Source: Zancudomyces culisetae
Taxonomy: Eukaryota; Kickxellomycota; Harpellomycetes; Harpellales; Legeriomycetaceae
DNA: 21,920 nucleotides
Assembly: GCA_001969505.1 (NCBI GenBank)
Contig: LSSK01001029.1
Location: 1-21,920 of the forward strand
Direction: 5' to 3'
Positions 1 to 10,337 of this stretch are shown here, piece after piece. The notes under the pieces are model-generated. The model had not been told where the DNA came from. It worked only from the letters and a program-made list of their open reading frames with translations, and did not search any database. Position 1 is the stretch's first letter. Every line of letters begins with the position of its first letter. The position numbers and the translations under genes are program-made.

Positions 1-1891
1 CTATATTTGATTTAAATATGTTATTATATGCATCACTCATACTTTCTAAATATAAAGTTACAATATTTAGATTTATTTTAAAGCTTGGTGTGATATTTAC
101 TTGTAAAATAAATGAACTAATGTAATGAAGCTTGTTATGATTCAGTTTGAAAATGTAGCAAGTTCAGTTGTGATTGGATTGAGTTTATAATTTGTATTAT
201 AAGGTTTATATTAATCATAAATTTCCTGTTGTAAATTGAATGTTATTATTTGCTTTATATAATCTTGAGTCATACTTGATATTGTTGGGTATTCTCGATT
301 TAGTTTTTATTTTTTTTAAAAAAATCGAAAATGTAAAACAGTATAAAATGATGCCAGATTACTGTAAGGGTTAGAAGAAAAAGGAATAGGTATAGGTATA
401 CGTAAATGTAAGTCTGGGTTCTAGTTTTAGGTGTGTCCATATGATGAAAAATCTCCTTTTTTTGATGAGTTTACTGAACAAATATCGGTAATATAGGATT
501 AAATCAAAACTAAAGTCCGTGAATCTGGAATAGCCAATAATTGTGCCAAACTTATTAGTTTGATATCTAACCTGTTATTAAAAAAACAACAGTTATTTAT
601 AAAGTAGAATCTCAAAACGTTGGTTTTGCTTACAAATATGTTTCAAAAGAAATATTAGAGTAAACTAACGTGGGATTTCATCTTGACATTAGTGAAATGC
701 ATTTTTTAGGGATACAATCATACAGGTGCTTCAATATGATCTTGAACCAACCACTGATTGTTTTGTAGTTGCTAAATTGATAAAACGGTATTATTTAAGC
801 TATATTACCTAGTTTTATTTTATTACCATTTTGTGCAATATTTATTTAGTCAATTTTTACCTTGAACAAACGCCTGGTGGATATGGAGTTCCTAGAGGAA
901 CGGAGGGGGATCGTTAGAAGATAACGATAAGATTATTATTTGCAGCTTTATGATATTTACTTTTTAAATTAAGATGAAGGAAAGCAATTCTACTCAAAAA
1001 TGCTAGTAAACAAAATATTAATCTTGATGTCATTAAGAAGAGTAAATTGTGTGATTTGTGGCAAAGTAAATTGTCGACAATTAAATACACACGTCACAGA
1101 TTAAATTTAGGAAACACATGGAAAGTCACAATTTTAACCTAGCAAACTTAATGCTTATAGTATATGGGGGTAGAGGATTGATGAAAGTAGAAAGTATAGC
1201 ATTGAAGTACTACAGCTTGTCACTCTTTAAAAAAAGCGTAATGAGATCCAAAAATGACAATAATCTTCACTGGAATGGTTGCCAGTTGCTTACTGGGAAC
1301 TAGCCAAGGTCAGGTTGCTCATTTTAGTAATTATAATTTAGTGTGGTAGAAAAAACTGTGTAATATGATAGGTGGAAAAAATAATCCACACAATTCGGTA
1401 ATTAAAAAGGCGAGAATTATTCACCAACCAACAACGAATTTTGTTGAGATTAGACGACTTTTAGCGAGATGAGATTGTCAAAATACGCGACATATTTGAA
1501 GTTTTAAAACCAAAAACTGTGGTTTTTCCTCTGATGTAGGGGATTTTGTTGTTCACCCAGTGTGCATTTCAAGAATATTTTGTTTTAGTTCATATACAAA
1601 AACCATCAATCAGTTTAATGAAATTTAATGTCTTTAATCAAAAGGCTATAAAAAACAAACACAAAAAACTTAAAAAGACACAAAGCTAGTTTGTCTTTTC
1701 CTATTTTTCTTTTAACTTTATTATAGTGATTATATCTAGATCAGTTAGCACCAAACTAATTATCATTTGTGATAGTATAAGCACAACTGTTAATACTAAT
1801 ATTGTTATAAAGATTAACACCGATAATATCTGAACGATAAAAGTATCTATTCCCATTTACAATAAACTCAAAAAATAAAAAGACAAGTAAA
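1..1891. other. AT-rich region without a confident gene
   Basis: No open frame here resembles a protein I recognise, and all are short. The forward frame from the ATG at 1254 gives a 31-residue hydrophobic start, then a TAG, then about 40 more open codons up to a TGA near 1470, which could be a decayed gene or chance. A short imperfect hairpin (arms AAAAGA..CAAA and TTTGTCTTTT) lies at about 1673-1699. The last 200 bases are probably the promoter and leader of the PFF1-like gene. Confidence 0.5.
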
Positions 1892-2110
1892 ATGCTTTAT
1901 AATAGGAGAAAGCGTAGCGAGTCGGATGGCAGTATGCATAGCCATGACTCTGGTGGCAAAAGCAGCAATAGAAGACATGACAGCGGACATGAGTCTGTGT
2001 TTAGTAGAAAAGTAGAAAAGAAAGCTAAGTTAGCAGAGGCGCTACTTTATTATCTTAGCACACATGCAGTATATGCAGTAGTCCTACTGGTAGTAATATT
2101 TTTCCGAAGA

Positions 2111-2113
2111 TAG
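2111..2113 (+). other. In-frame TAG in PFF1-like gene
   Basis: This TAG follows the first transmembrane segment (VVLLVVIFFRR) and is followed in the same frame by family-like sequence. No frameshift is involved. The following bases (GGA) do not match the known leaky-stop context CTA or CAA-TTA. Confidence 0.8.
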
Positions 2114-2626
2114 GGAATGAAATACTCGACTCCAAGTAGACTAAAGCCGATGTCAATGGATTATCAAATTTTGAAAAATGTCACACCAGCACCTGGGGAC
2201 TCGATAAAACAATTCAGAACGGAGGTTGCATTTGATCATTTGCGATATCTTGCGCGTGATCCACATCCATGGAACTCACCAGCAAACGAGGACCCAAGAC
2301 AGTACCTGATTGGAGTGTTGAAGCAGTACCAAAAGTTGGCAGAAGCACAGAATGTCACATTGGAAATAGTTTCTGCAGACCCAGTAGCATGTTCGAGTGT
2401 TGATGTTAGACCACAACCTTTGCTGACGCCGCTTGCAAAAAAAACAGCGCTCAGAAGCTCATATGTTGAAAGTAGAAACGTATTAGCACGTATAGTTGGA
2501 AAAAACAACAGGGTTGATGACGCATTGCTGATAACTAGTCATATAGACTCGGTACAAACCAGCTATGGTGCAACTGACGATGGTATAAATGGTAGAATAA
2601 TTTTAGAAATAACTCGACATCTGATT

Positions 2627-2629
2627 TAA
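2627..2629 (+). other. In-frame TAA in PFF1-like gene
   Basis: This TAA separates ITRHLI from NPVQSTVV, two halves of one helix-strand unit of the M28 fold, with no residues gained or lost on either side. A single substitution from AAA, CAA or GAA would explain it. The stop removes the GEE metal ligand and everything after it from any product that terminates here. Confidence 0.8.
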
Positions 2630-4810
2630 AACCCAGTTCAAAGTACAGTAGTGTCCAACTTCAATAATGGAGAGGAGATAGGGTTGTATGGAACACTAGG
2701 ATTTATTAACCATCCATGGGCAAGAACTGTAAAAGCATTCATCAACATGGAGGGAGCTGGGGCCGGAGAACCAGCAATGGTATTTCGTGCATCAAACTTG
2801 GATCTGGTAAGTAGGTATGCCAAAAAGTACAATGGGTATATCACCAAATGGAGACCACATGCTAATGTATTTGCGAATGATGCGTTTGCGCTGGGTCTTA
2901 TCAGTTCAGACACTGATTACTCAGTATACACAGCATATGGAATACCAGGATTGGATATTGCATTTTACGAACGCAGATCGGTATACCACACAAGCTATGT
3001 TAATTTGGACAATGCTCCAGCTGGTAGCATAGACCAAATAGGAGATACAGTTCTCAATGCTATAAAATCAATTGCCGATGATAGTGAATTCCTGGCTTCG
3101 CAGCGTGGATCGCTCAAGATGCCATCTGTGTACTTTGATATTCTGCATTTGTCTATCGTTTCATTTAGCTTTGTAACACTCAAGGTTCTCTACGCAGTGT
3201 TTATTGCGCTTATAATTGCGGGATCAGTAGTCATGTTTATTGTTTCAAAAAGGTCTCACAAGAATAACTATTACTCACACTCGCATCCGGGAGCTAATGG
3301 CCATGTATACTTCCTAAGCATTCTCCGCGCATTCTTGTTTAGCGGGCTTGCGTTGCTCTTGGTAATAGTTGTGAGTCTCTGTGTAGGATTGATTTACGGA
3401 GCCGGAAATGTACTTGCGGTATACGGGCTGACGGCACTTGTAGTTACAACTGTTACAGCTGCATCACTTACAGTAATTGGGCTTGTAATGTATCTGTACT
3501 TGGTGGTTGAAGATCGTATTGGAGGATACTCAAAGATACAGGATAGATTTGTTAGGTCACGAGTAATGTCGTACGCACAGTTGTACATATGGTTGCTTGG
3601 ATTGATTATTGGACTGGTCATGTCAATTGCCCAGGGAATTGGTATGTTATACTACACGATATTCGCATCAGCCTGTTGTATTGTAGCAGCACTTTGGGCA
3701 TATGCTGTCGAACCACGGGTCTCAAAATCTTGTGTATTAAGATATGTTTCATGGTTGTTCAGATTATTGGTAGCTTTTGTGTTACCAGCACTGTTAACTA
3801 CAGATCTGTGCTCAACATTGGTCGGTGGATTATCACAAACAGTAATAGATGGAACAAAGTCATACTTTGTGATTGTGTTGATAGGATTGTTGGTTGCTAC
3901 AGTATTTGGAACATCAATGCCATTCATTGTTACAGCAGGTAGAAAAGGTGTACTTATTGGCTCAGGAGTCAGTTTCTTGGTATTTATTGTTTTGCTTTTG
4001 GTGTCATTATTTATTACACCATTTAGCACAACAAATCCTGCTCACGTCTATTTCGAAGGAACACTTGATTTCGACACCCAAAAAGAGACAATAGAACTCC
4101 AATCAAACAAAAAAATTGACGGCATGTTAAATCAAATATGGGGTGATATACCAAACATGTCATTATCGTCGGCGGTTGGAAAGAAATCAGCAGTTGATAG
4201 ATTCAATTATACACTTTCAGCCGCCAACTTTGAGTATGCCGATGCTTTCAAATCGCACAACATTGGTTTCCCTTCATACAACTCTACAAAGGATATCCCA
4301 TCAGATTTTGCAAGAAGTTACAAAAACAAGGCAAATGGAATTCTTTTGTATGTCAACGCACCAAACTCACAGATCTGTGAAGTGTCAACCACAAACACTT
4401 CAGTTTATGGATATGCCATTCCACAATATGGTGATGGGTTGGCGGACAATCCATCAGAATCATACACACCACCAGTCCTCAAGCCTTCAAACAACACCGT
4501 TACAACAATAGACCCTACGTTTGACCGTTTCTATTCATACTCCATGAATCCACCAGTTAACCGCTGCCAGTCATTATTTTTACTCTCCAGAGCGTCGCAA
4601 TCACAGTTTATTGTGTACCTAGAACATGATGGATCAGGATTTGGTGATGCCTACCTTCAATGCCACTATGGTGACTTGCACACCTTTAACCCATATGCAC
4701 TTACCTTGATGGAAAAGGCACCTAGTGTTTCAGCCACAATTTCTGTTGGCCATGGTGTTCCTGGCTCTCTATCTGTCAAATCCAAACTTAAACTCGCCTA
4801 GTTTATTTCT

Positions 4811-4835
4811 ATCCTATCCTATCCTATCCTATCCT
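4811..4835 (+). repeat. (ATCCT)x5 microsatellite
   Basis: Five perfect copies of a 5-base unit begin 10 bases after the last stop of the PFF1-like gene, inside its probable 3' untranslated region. No function is evident. Confidence 0.9.
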
Positions 4836-5007
4836 ATTATTTTCTTTTTTTTCTAATCTCCCTTTTTTATAGCTGTTCTCCACTATTACTTTGTCGTATT
4901 TAGGGTTGGGTTGATTTGATTATCGCAACTATTACATTGCTTTATTTGCCTAAATATATTATTTCTTTTTGACTAATTTTTATACCATGCCGGATTATTC
5001 CCGAATG

Positions 5008-5013
5008 CACGTG
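5008..5013 (+). promoter_or_regulatory. CACGTG E-box
   Basis: A perfect CACGTG palindrome lies about 300 bases upstream of the DUF3605 gene. In yeasts such boxes bind Cbf1/Pho4-type bHLH factors. One six-base match can occur by chance, so regulation of this gene is only a possibility. Confidence 0.3.
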
Positions 5014-5224
5014 TTTTGCTAACCAAGATTACCAATACTTTTTCGTTGTTTGCTTTGGTATTAGCCCATTAATACCCACTTACTTAATTTGTACTCCGGC
5101 TTGTTTTATCCAATTACATTGTATTTTTTTTAGGTACCCACAAAGTTTTACATGTGTATTTAAACCCCAATACCAGCTAATAAAGCAATGGCAACTGCGT
5201 GTTTACCCTCTCCATTCACATACT

Positions 5225-5232
5225 TATATATA
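5225..5232 (+). promoter_or_regulatory. Candidate TATA box (TATATATA)
   Basis: TATATATA lies 78 bases before the ATG of the DUF3605 gene, within the distance range usual for yeast TATA elements. The window is AT-rich, so chance matches are common. Confidence 0.35.
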
Positions 5233-5309
5233 GTCATTTTCTAAGTGTTTCAAAACTCGTTTAAACTGCCCGCCAGATAAAGAATTGAGTTCCCACCAGA
5301 TTGCACAAG

Positions 5310-6041
5310 ATGGACCGCAAAGAGTAAGTATTATATCTGTATATGCTTTTCTTTTTGCTCATGTACTTTAAAAACCATTAAACTCTTTGAAATTGCGTCT
5401 AAAAGCATAGACAGCACCGATAAACTTTTTTCATGGGACGAGCTGACAGAAATACTAGGTATTTGAAACTCATTTATTTTTAGAAATTGCTACCCTGTTT
5501 TACTCGTAGCTGATGATTTACACCGCGATATTTACTTGCATTCTTATTTTTTGCATTCTTAGAGACAAATCAGCTTCATAGATTAGTTAGAACCAAAAAG
5601 GGTCAAAAGTTCTACGATGAATCTTGTTTGGAATTAAAAAAAAAACATGGCTCTGTGAGCTCGTATGTTAGACATGTACTTATCAAGGAACTCTATGACA
5701 ATAATTGCGAAAATCCTGCCTCAAGCACCGACAAAAACTGTGACGAGGACTGTTCTGATAACCAACCCCCAGCAGTCTCTATCAAGATGGATAGATCCAC
5801 TCTTTTACTAAAGAAGAACGATTTTCCCTATGCAGTTGAAACGGATATTGAGCATTATTTGCTGTGGTCTTTCAATGCTTTGAAAGTTGGAACGACACCA
5901 GAACCTTATGTAAAGGAGTATATTGAAGAGTGCTTTCCTTCCAAAGACAACGAGTACTTGTGGTTTGTCAACCCTCCACACCTACAGAGCATTCCTGACC
6001 TACACCATGGTCACTTGATGATTCGCAAAAAGAAAGAATAG
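5310..6041 (+). CDS. GIG1: DUF3605 protein, GIG1-like (N-acetylglucosamine-induced protein family)
   Basis: Three exons: 5310-5323, 5406-5458 and 5563-6041, giving 181 residues. Exon 1 is only 14 bases (MDRK plus two bases) before a GTAAGT donor. Intron 1 must end at AAAAG (5405), because the more usual ATAG five bases later puts a stop in frame. Intron 2 (GTATTT donor) ends at CTTAG (5562); its first TTTTTAG would run into a stop. The spliced protein has a helical N-terminus (FSWDELTEIL, then LHRLVRTKKGQKFY) and a C-terminal core KKNDFPYAVETDIEHYLLWS with NPPHLQSIPDLHHGHLMIRK. The His-rich NPPxxxSIPDLHHxH signature and the W-x-x-x-x-x-I-x opening are what I associate with PF12239 (DUF3605), which includes Candida GIG1. 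The biochemical function of the family is not known to me. A Cys/Asp-rich low-complexity linker sits around residues 68-82. Confidence 0.82.
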
Positions 6042-7075
6042 CATCTACATTCATTTTAGCTTTTAGCTTTGATTTGTAACTTTTTGGTTGTCATATATTC
6101 ATTTTACACACATTGTTCTACTTTTTTTTAGCGAGTTTGCGATTGCTCTTTATGTAAATACGACCCCCATTAACCATTAACCATCAACCACCATCTGCAT
6201 TATTATGTTTCACTTTTTTTTATTTCAGTATCTATCGGGAAATAAACTCTCTGTACAGCCATCTTCCAAAGATACTTTGTATCTTTAACCCACTGTATAC
6301 AAAGAGCCGGTTGTATTTACTAAGAGTTTTATACTGCATTTCGCTCGTATAGTTTCTGACCGGATACTAAATGGCGAGTGATTTGGTATTTGGTGAGTTT
6401 TTTTATCTGTTTTTTTTTGTGGTTAGAGGGTGAATTATTAAAAACAAAAACCCACACATCCTACCAGTACGTTTGAACGTGAGCCTAAAAATAAAAACCA
6501 GTCCAATGTTTTGTGCCAATAATATCAATATTATTCCCATTTCTCTTTGCTTACGAGTGGTTATAGCCTTTAAGTTGGATATAAAACAAAAAGGTTAAAA
6601 ACAATACAAAAAAAAACTTGTGAGAGTAAAATATATACCATTGTTGAACGCTTTTTTGGAGCAAGTAAAACCCTGGGAGCTATTAATTGGAAATTTATTT
6701 TCTACCTTTAAACACCACTTAAAAAGGACCTTTTTTTCAATAGAGTATTACCTTCAAACTGGTTATTTTTTTCGGGGGTGGGCAAGTGAATGGCTGTCCA
6801 TTGCCATTGGATATTAAAACAAGTTCTCACCTTTTTTCCATTTTTTAGCACCTAAATATGTATCCATACTCAATAATGTGTAATGAGTTATTTTTTTATT
6901 CGTAAATTTATCCAGAAATTATTGAACGATAAATAAACAATATGTCTTAAAATTGAAGCCTCGCTGCTTTAAAATGTCCAAGAAAATGTCCATTTGTAAA
7001 GTTTTTTTTTTCGTTAGTACATTTTCACTACCTTCTCATCTTCTCTTTTCCTTATTCTCCTCTCTCCTTCTCCCC

Positions 7076-7255
7076 CTAAAAAGCAAATGACCGAAATATT
7101 TCAAGTTCACCAGTGCCCTTATGATATTGGTCAATTACCAGTTTTGTCAAATATTTAGCAAAATAACCAAGTTGAAATATTATTTTTCGGTCCTTTTTTG
7201 GAACATTCTGAGCCTCCTCCAAATATTGGTCGAGAATATTCTCATCATTTTTTTT
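7076..7255 (-). other. Orphan exon-like open segment, C-terminus of an unidentified protein (tentative)
   Basis: On the reverse strand 59 codons are open between a TAA at 7256-7258 and a TAG at 7076-7078, with no ATG. The translation looks like a normal helical protein end rather than AT-rich noise: it contains ILDQYLEEAQNVPKKDR, IIFQLGYFAKYLTKLVIDQY and ends ELEIFRSFAF. An acceptor such as GATGAG at about 7240 could open it as a last exon. I could not find a convincing partner exon upstream at 7300-7500 and do not recognise the family. It could be a real terminal exon, a gene relic or chance. Confidence 0.3.
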
Positions 7256-7626
7256 TTACAAAAATAAACACTTTAAAAATATACACCAAGTCTTAAAAAA
7301 AAAATATTGAAAAAACCATACTAACCCACCTTTACCTTGTCAAAAATATCAAAATATGTTCAGGTGTAGTTCTAGATATATATTTCGTGCACCATGTCGA
7401 CCCACAAAGTACTGCATACAGTAGAAAACAAAAAGTTTTATTTTTTTTTACATAAAACACGATTTCAACCCCTATATCGTGTCAAAGAGACATTTAACAT
7501 TTTAAAAAGTCAAACGGCAGAACCGTCAGCATTTAAGTTGGGAGAGCGCATACAAACAAACTTTTTTTTTGTTGTTAGCCAATATTGAGGTATAATTCTT
7601 TCTGTGTTTCTTCTTTTGCGGCTTAG

Positions 7627-7733
7627 AATATATCCGGGTAGAAAACGACTTTGATAGAACAGGTAACACGTATAACAAGTTTGCTGAACATCCTTACGAA
7701 TTAATGCGTATACTACCGGGACATAGCTACTAA
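7627..7733 (+). other. Orphan exon-like open segment before the kinase gene (tentative)
   Basis: After a CTTAG acceptor at 7626 an open frame runs to a TAA at 7731-7733. It reads YIRVENDFDRTGNTYNKF followed by AEHPYELMRILPGHSY, which has protein-like composition. An ATG exon at 6371-6392 (MASDLVF plus one base, GTGAGT donor) would join in the right phase and give a 42-residue protein across a 1.2 kb intron. This join is unproven, and the family is not recognised. The stop lies 47 bases before the kinase ATG, so it could equally be part of the kinase leader. Confidence 0.25.
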
Positions 7734-7780
7734 AGAGGAAGTACAAACAAAAGAAGGAAAGAAAGGACTAGGAGATAAAA

Positions 7781-9706
7781 ATGCAAGGAAGTGAATATGA
7801 ATTTAATTTCTCTCCAGATTCGAACAATTGTAGAACACAGTATGTGTCTATGCAACAAACGCATAATGGAAACCCAGCTAATCCCAACACAAGACAACTA
7901 GTTCCAAACGTAAAAACACCTATTTCTAACAACAATATAACCCTAGAAAGTACAAAAAATGTGTTTTCGTTGCATCCTGCTGGTGACAACACTGGTGTTA
8001 CAGGAACTGGGTTTATGAATTGCAGTTCCAAATCAACTATGGTTAATCACAATCTTGGAAAAAGGGAACCAACAATGGACTACTTAGGCGGTGGTGATCA
8101 GGTTTTGTACAATGATAATGTTCAAACGCCTGATAATTTCAGTGGAACGGGGATTGATTTTGAAAATACTGGTGGCAACGGGTATATGGTTGGTAGTGAC
8201 CAGAAAACTGAGTGCGTAAAGGACAATAACGTTTTTATACCGCTTAACTTTTCAAAACTGTGTGTTAGGGAGGGAGGGTATGTATTCAAAAACTATGGTG
8301 TGCCAATACATGAGTTAGGTTCCGGAACAGGTGGGGTAGTAAGGTTACATAAATGCTTTGATACTGGGAGGGTAGGTATTATCATCAATATCATTATTCT
8401 AGCTTTTTTTTTCTTTGTTACTTGAATTTTATTTATCTGTGATGGTGGTGGTGGTGGTGGCGATGATGATGATGGTTTATCTCTATTTGCGGAATTTTAA
8501 GGTGTAGATGGAGAATGATTATTGTGTGTGTTTACATCCAACTACAATTTTTATTACCACAAATGTCACTTTTAAATTTCTCGTTGATATCATATTAACT
8601 AACAGCTATTCATATCATCATGATTCTATATATATTTCGATCTACATTCCGAGAAAAAATATTTTTATTCATCCTTTAACTGTATAAACGTTATATTGTC
8701 TAAAATATAGGTCGTGGCTGTTAAAAAGTACAACAAAATCGTATCTCATGAAAACAGAGTTATAAACCCGATAAAGTCCCTTTGGGCAGAATTGCTAATT
8801 GGAAAAACCTCCCACCACACGAATCTAATACAGACTATAGAGGCAGTACTAGAAGATGATTCAGTATACTACTCGGTGATGGAGTATTGTCCAAACGATA
8901 TGTTTGCGTTGCTTAAAAACAATTGTTTGTCAATTGCGGAAATAAACTGCTATTTCGGTCAGTTGATAAATGGCATCGCCTATCTTCACAACAATGGAAT
9001 AGCTCATAGAGATTTGAAGCTAGATAATTTATGTGTGAACAGTAGTGGTGTACTGAAAATCATTGATTTTGGCTGTGCCACCATATTTAGAAAACGTGTT
9101 ATAAAATGTGCTGGAAATTCGTTTAAGATTATAAACACGCCGTTTGACGACTATAAAAAATTCCTATCAAACGTAAAAACACCATTTGATTCTGAAAATG
9201 GTGGTTTAGACTCCATATTTCAGGGTTTTGGCTCAAATGGCTATGATGATGTCAATTTTGGGAACCACATAGGTGAGGATTATGAAAATCATGGGTATAT
9301 AGATATAAAATCAAGTGGGCTTTGCGGATCAGATCCATATATCGCTCCCGAGGTATACACCAGAGATTGCTATGACGCGACAAAGGTGGATATCTGGGCG
9401 GCTGGGATTATTTTGCTTTCAATGTACAATCTACATTTCCCGTGGGACATCGCAAATCCAGAAAAGGACAAAGGGTTCTCCTCATACCTGAACAATCGCT
9501 CCGAATTTATCGATAATTGGCTAGCAGAAAAGTATGATTGTAACGGTCTTATCAAAAACATCTTGAACCCAGTTCCTGATTTTCGTCCTGATACACAGAC
9601 TATTTTTAATGCTCGTTGGTTCAAGAGTATTGAGATTTGTACCGAAAATTCCGATTGTATATCTCATTCCCATTCAAGAATCCTTATTCAAAGGTTGGAT
9701 CCGTAG
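7781..9706 (+). CDS. Ser/Thr protein kinase of the yeast HAL4/HAL5/NPR1 group
   Basis: Two exons, 7781-8371 and 8711-9706, give 528 residues. The splice (GTAGGT donor, ATATAG acceptor) joins the Gly loop LGSGTGGVVRLHKC (about residues 180-193) in phase to VVAVKKYN, placing the ATP-binding lysine at 202. Then come the alpha-C glutamate (E224, with HHTNLIQTIE after it), HRDLKLDN (D298), DFG (316-318), SDPYIAPEV (404-412), DIWAAGIILLSMY and a final RPDTQTIF subdomain XI region. The alpha-C/TIE pattern and GSDPYIAPEV are typical of the fungal kinases that control transporters (Hal4/Sat4, Hal5, Npr1, Ptk2); the exact orthologue is unclear. Residues 1-175 are Asn/Gly-rich and probably disordered. 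Unusually, 92 residues separate DFG from APE, against roughly 20-35 normally, because of an Asn/Gly/Asp-rich insertion. The NVKTP motif occurs both in the N-terminal region and in this insertion. Confidence 0.88.
8441..8475 (+). repeat. GGT/GAT trinucleotide repeat in kinase intron
   Basis: The 339-base kinase intron (8372-8710), the longest of the reconstructed introns, carries a run of about six GGT units flanked by GAT units. All usable frames through the intron meet stops, so it is not coding. The rest of the intron is plain AT-rich sequence. Confidence 0.85.
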
Positions 9707-10337
9707 TTGGTTGATCGGTTTTTGGTGCCTCTACATCCGAAATCTGACTCAAAATATGCTTTGAGCATGCAGCTTGTTGTATTTATCACCCTCCTTCTCA
9801 AGAAAATTAAAACACAATTAGATGATTTCATTTCTAACTCACCCTTCTTTCTTCTGTAAATAAAAAGAAAACAATCATTTCAATATATCTATTTTGACAT
9901 TTTGGACATCATTTCATCCATTATGTTGTTGAGATTTCAAGAGATTATTTACCGAGTGGAGCTTTAAAGCAGTTTACTTGATGGATTATTGCATTTTCGA
10001 CTAGGACCACGGCTTTAAGAGTATAATGGCGCGGTAGCGCAAGCAAAGTCTTCAAAAGTGTTCAGAATCAATATCGATGGGGCTTTACTGGTGTATCCTA
10101 GCTTGCACACACTGTTAAACAATATGCCATTCCTTTTTTTTATTGGAAAAAATGTCGTTAATGAAAAGATGAAAAATGAAATAAAAATGTAACAACTAGT
10201 GTAAGGAAACCCTGCTTATAATCTCTGTTTACTTGCTAGTTTATCTATACTCTTAATTGAAACAGGCAACATTGCAGAGTCAGTTTAATGGTGATAGGAT
10301 TCGTGATAGCGCATTGAATAGATCGAGGTGATAGAGA
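9707..10337. other. Convergent intergenic region
   Basis: This lies between the 3' ends of the kinase gene (+) and the secreted-protein gene (-), so it should hold both terminators. A short hairpin GCGC-GGTA-GCGC stands out at 10029-10040 as a GC-rich island. A tRNA was considered and not supported. On the reverse strand about 65 codons are open down to a TAA near 10018, but without ATG or recognisable motifs. Confidence 0.5.

Larger units (their letters stand above)
1892..4801 (+). pseudogene. PFF1-like vacuolar membrane metalloprotease (M28), interrupted by two in-frame stops
   Basis: One reading frame of 970 codons runs from the ATG at 1892 to the TAG at 4799. Read through, it gives about 967 sense codons, close to the roughly 970 residues usual for Pff1, a multispanning vacuolar-membrane protease of the M28 zinc aminopeptidase family. 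The order fits: a basic, Ser/His-rich cytosolic N-terminus, TM1 (2060-2105), a luminal peptidase domain, about eight membrane segments (3140-4020) and a long luminal C-terminus. The expected metal and catalytic motifs are present: SHIDSV, YGATDDG, NNGEEIGLYG, MEGAGAGE, SDTDYSVY and YHTSYV. Two stops break it: TAG at 2111-2113 just after TM1, and TAA at 2627-2629 between the TDD and GEE motifs. The residues after TDDG (INGRI) depart from the usual small/hydrophobic G-x-G-V-V pattern. The remaining 724 codons downstream are open. It is probably a recent pseudogene; sequencing error, a polymorphic null allele or readthrough are alternatives. Confidence 0.85.
6042..7780. other. Long non-coding stretch with orphan exon-like segments
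   Basis: Apart from the 3' end of the DUF3605 gene and the leader of the kinase gene, this 1.7 kb is AT-rich with many T and A runs. Three pieces may be coding and are listed or discussed separately: an ATG plus seven codons before a GTGAGT donor (6371-6392), an open reverse-strand segment ending in TAG (7076-7255), and an open forward segment after a TTAG acceptor (7627-7733). Two other forward open frames, 6620-6817 and 7394-7588, are Phe/Lys-rich, match nothing I know and are not called. Confidence 0.4.

Noticed and set aside
1254-1470. Decayed gene with signal-peptide-like start in the left AT-rich region
   Set aside because: Only two short open pieces separated by a TAG, with no family motif; not enough to call even a pseudogene.
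2069-2113. A 45-base in-frame GT-AG intron removing the first PFF1 stop
   Set aside because: GTATAT...GATAG would fit the frame, but it would delete the first transmembrane segment, is much shorter than the other introns and has no clear branch site.
2583-2648. A 66-base in-frame GT-AG intron removing the second PFF1 stop
   Set aside because: It would cut out the conserved helix between the TDD and GEE motifs of the M28 fold, leaving DDVVSNFNNGEE, which no functional member should have.
1892-4801. Reassigned TAA/TAG codons explaining the open PFF1 frame
   Set aside because: KEX1 ends at a TAG and HIS3 at a TAA exactly at their family ends, so both codons act as stops in this genome.
7510-7746. 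78-residue reverse ORF upstream of the kinase
   Set aside because: It overlaps the more protein-like forward segment at 7627-7733 and has Cys/Tyr-rich content typical of a complementary-strand shadow.
10021-10060. tRNA gene suggested by TGGCGCGGTAGCGCA
   Set aside because: It resembles an A-box loosely, but no GGTTCGA-type B-box or acceptor stem follows at the right distance.
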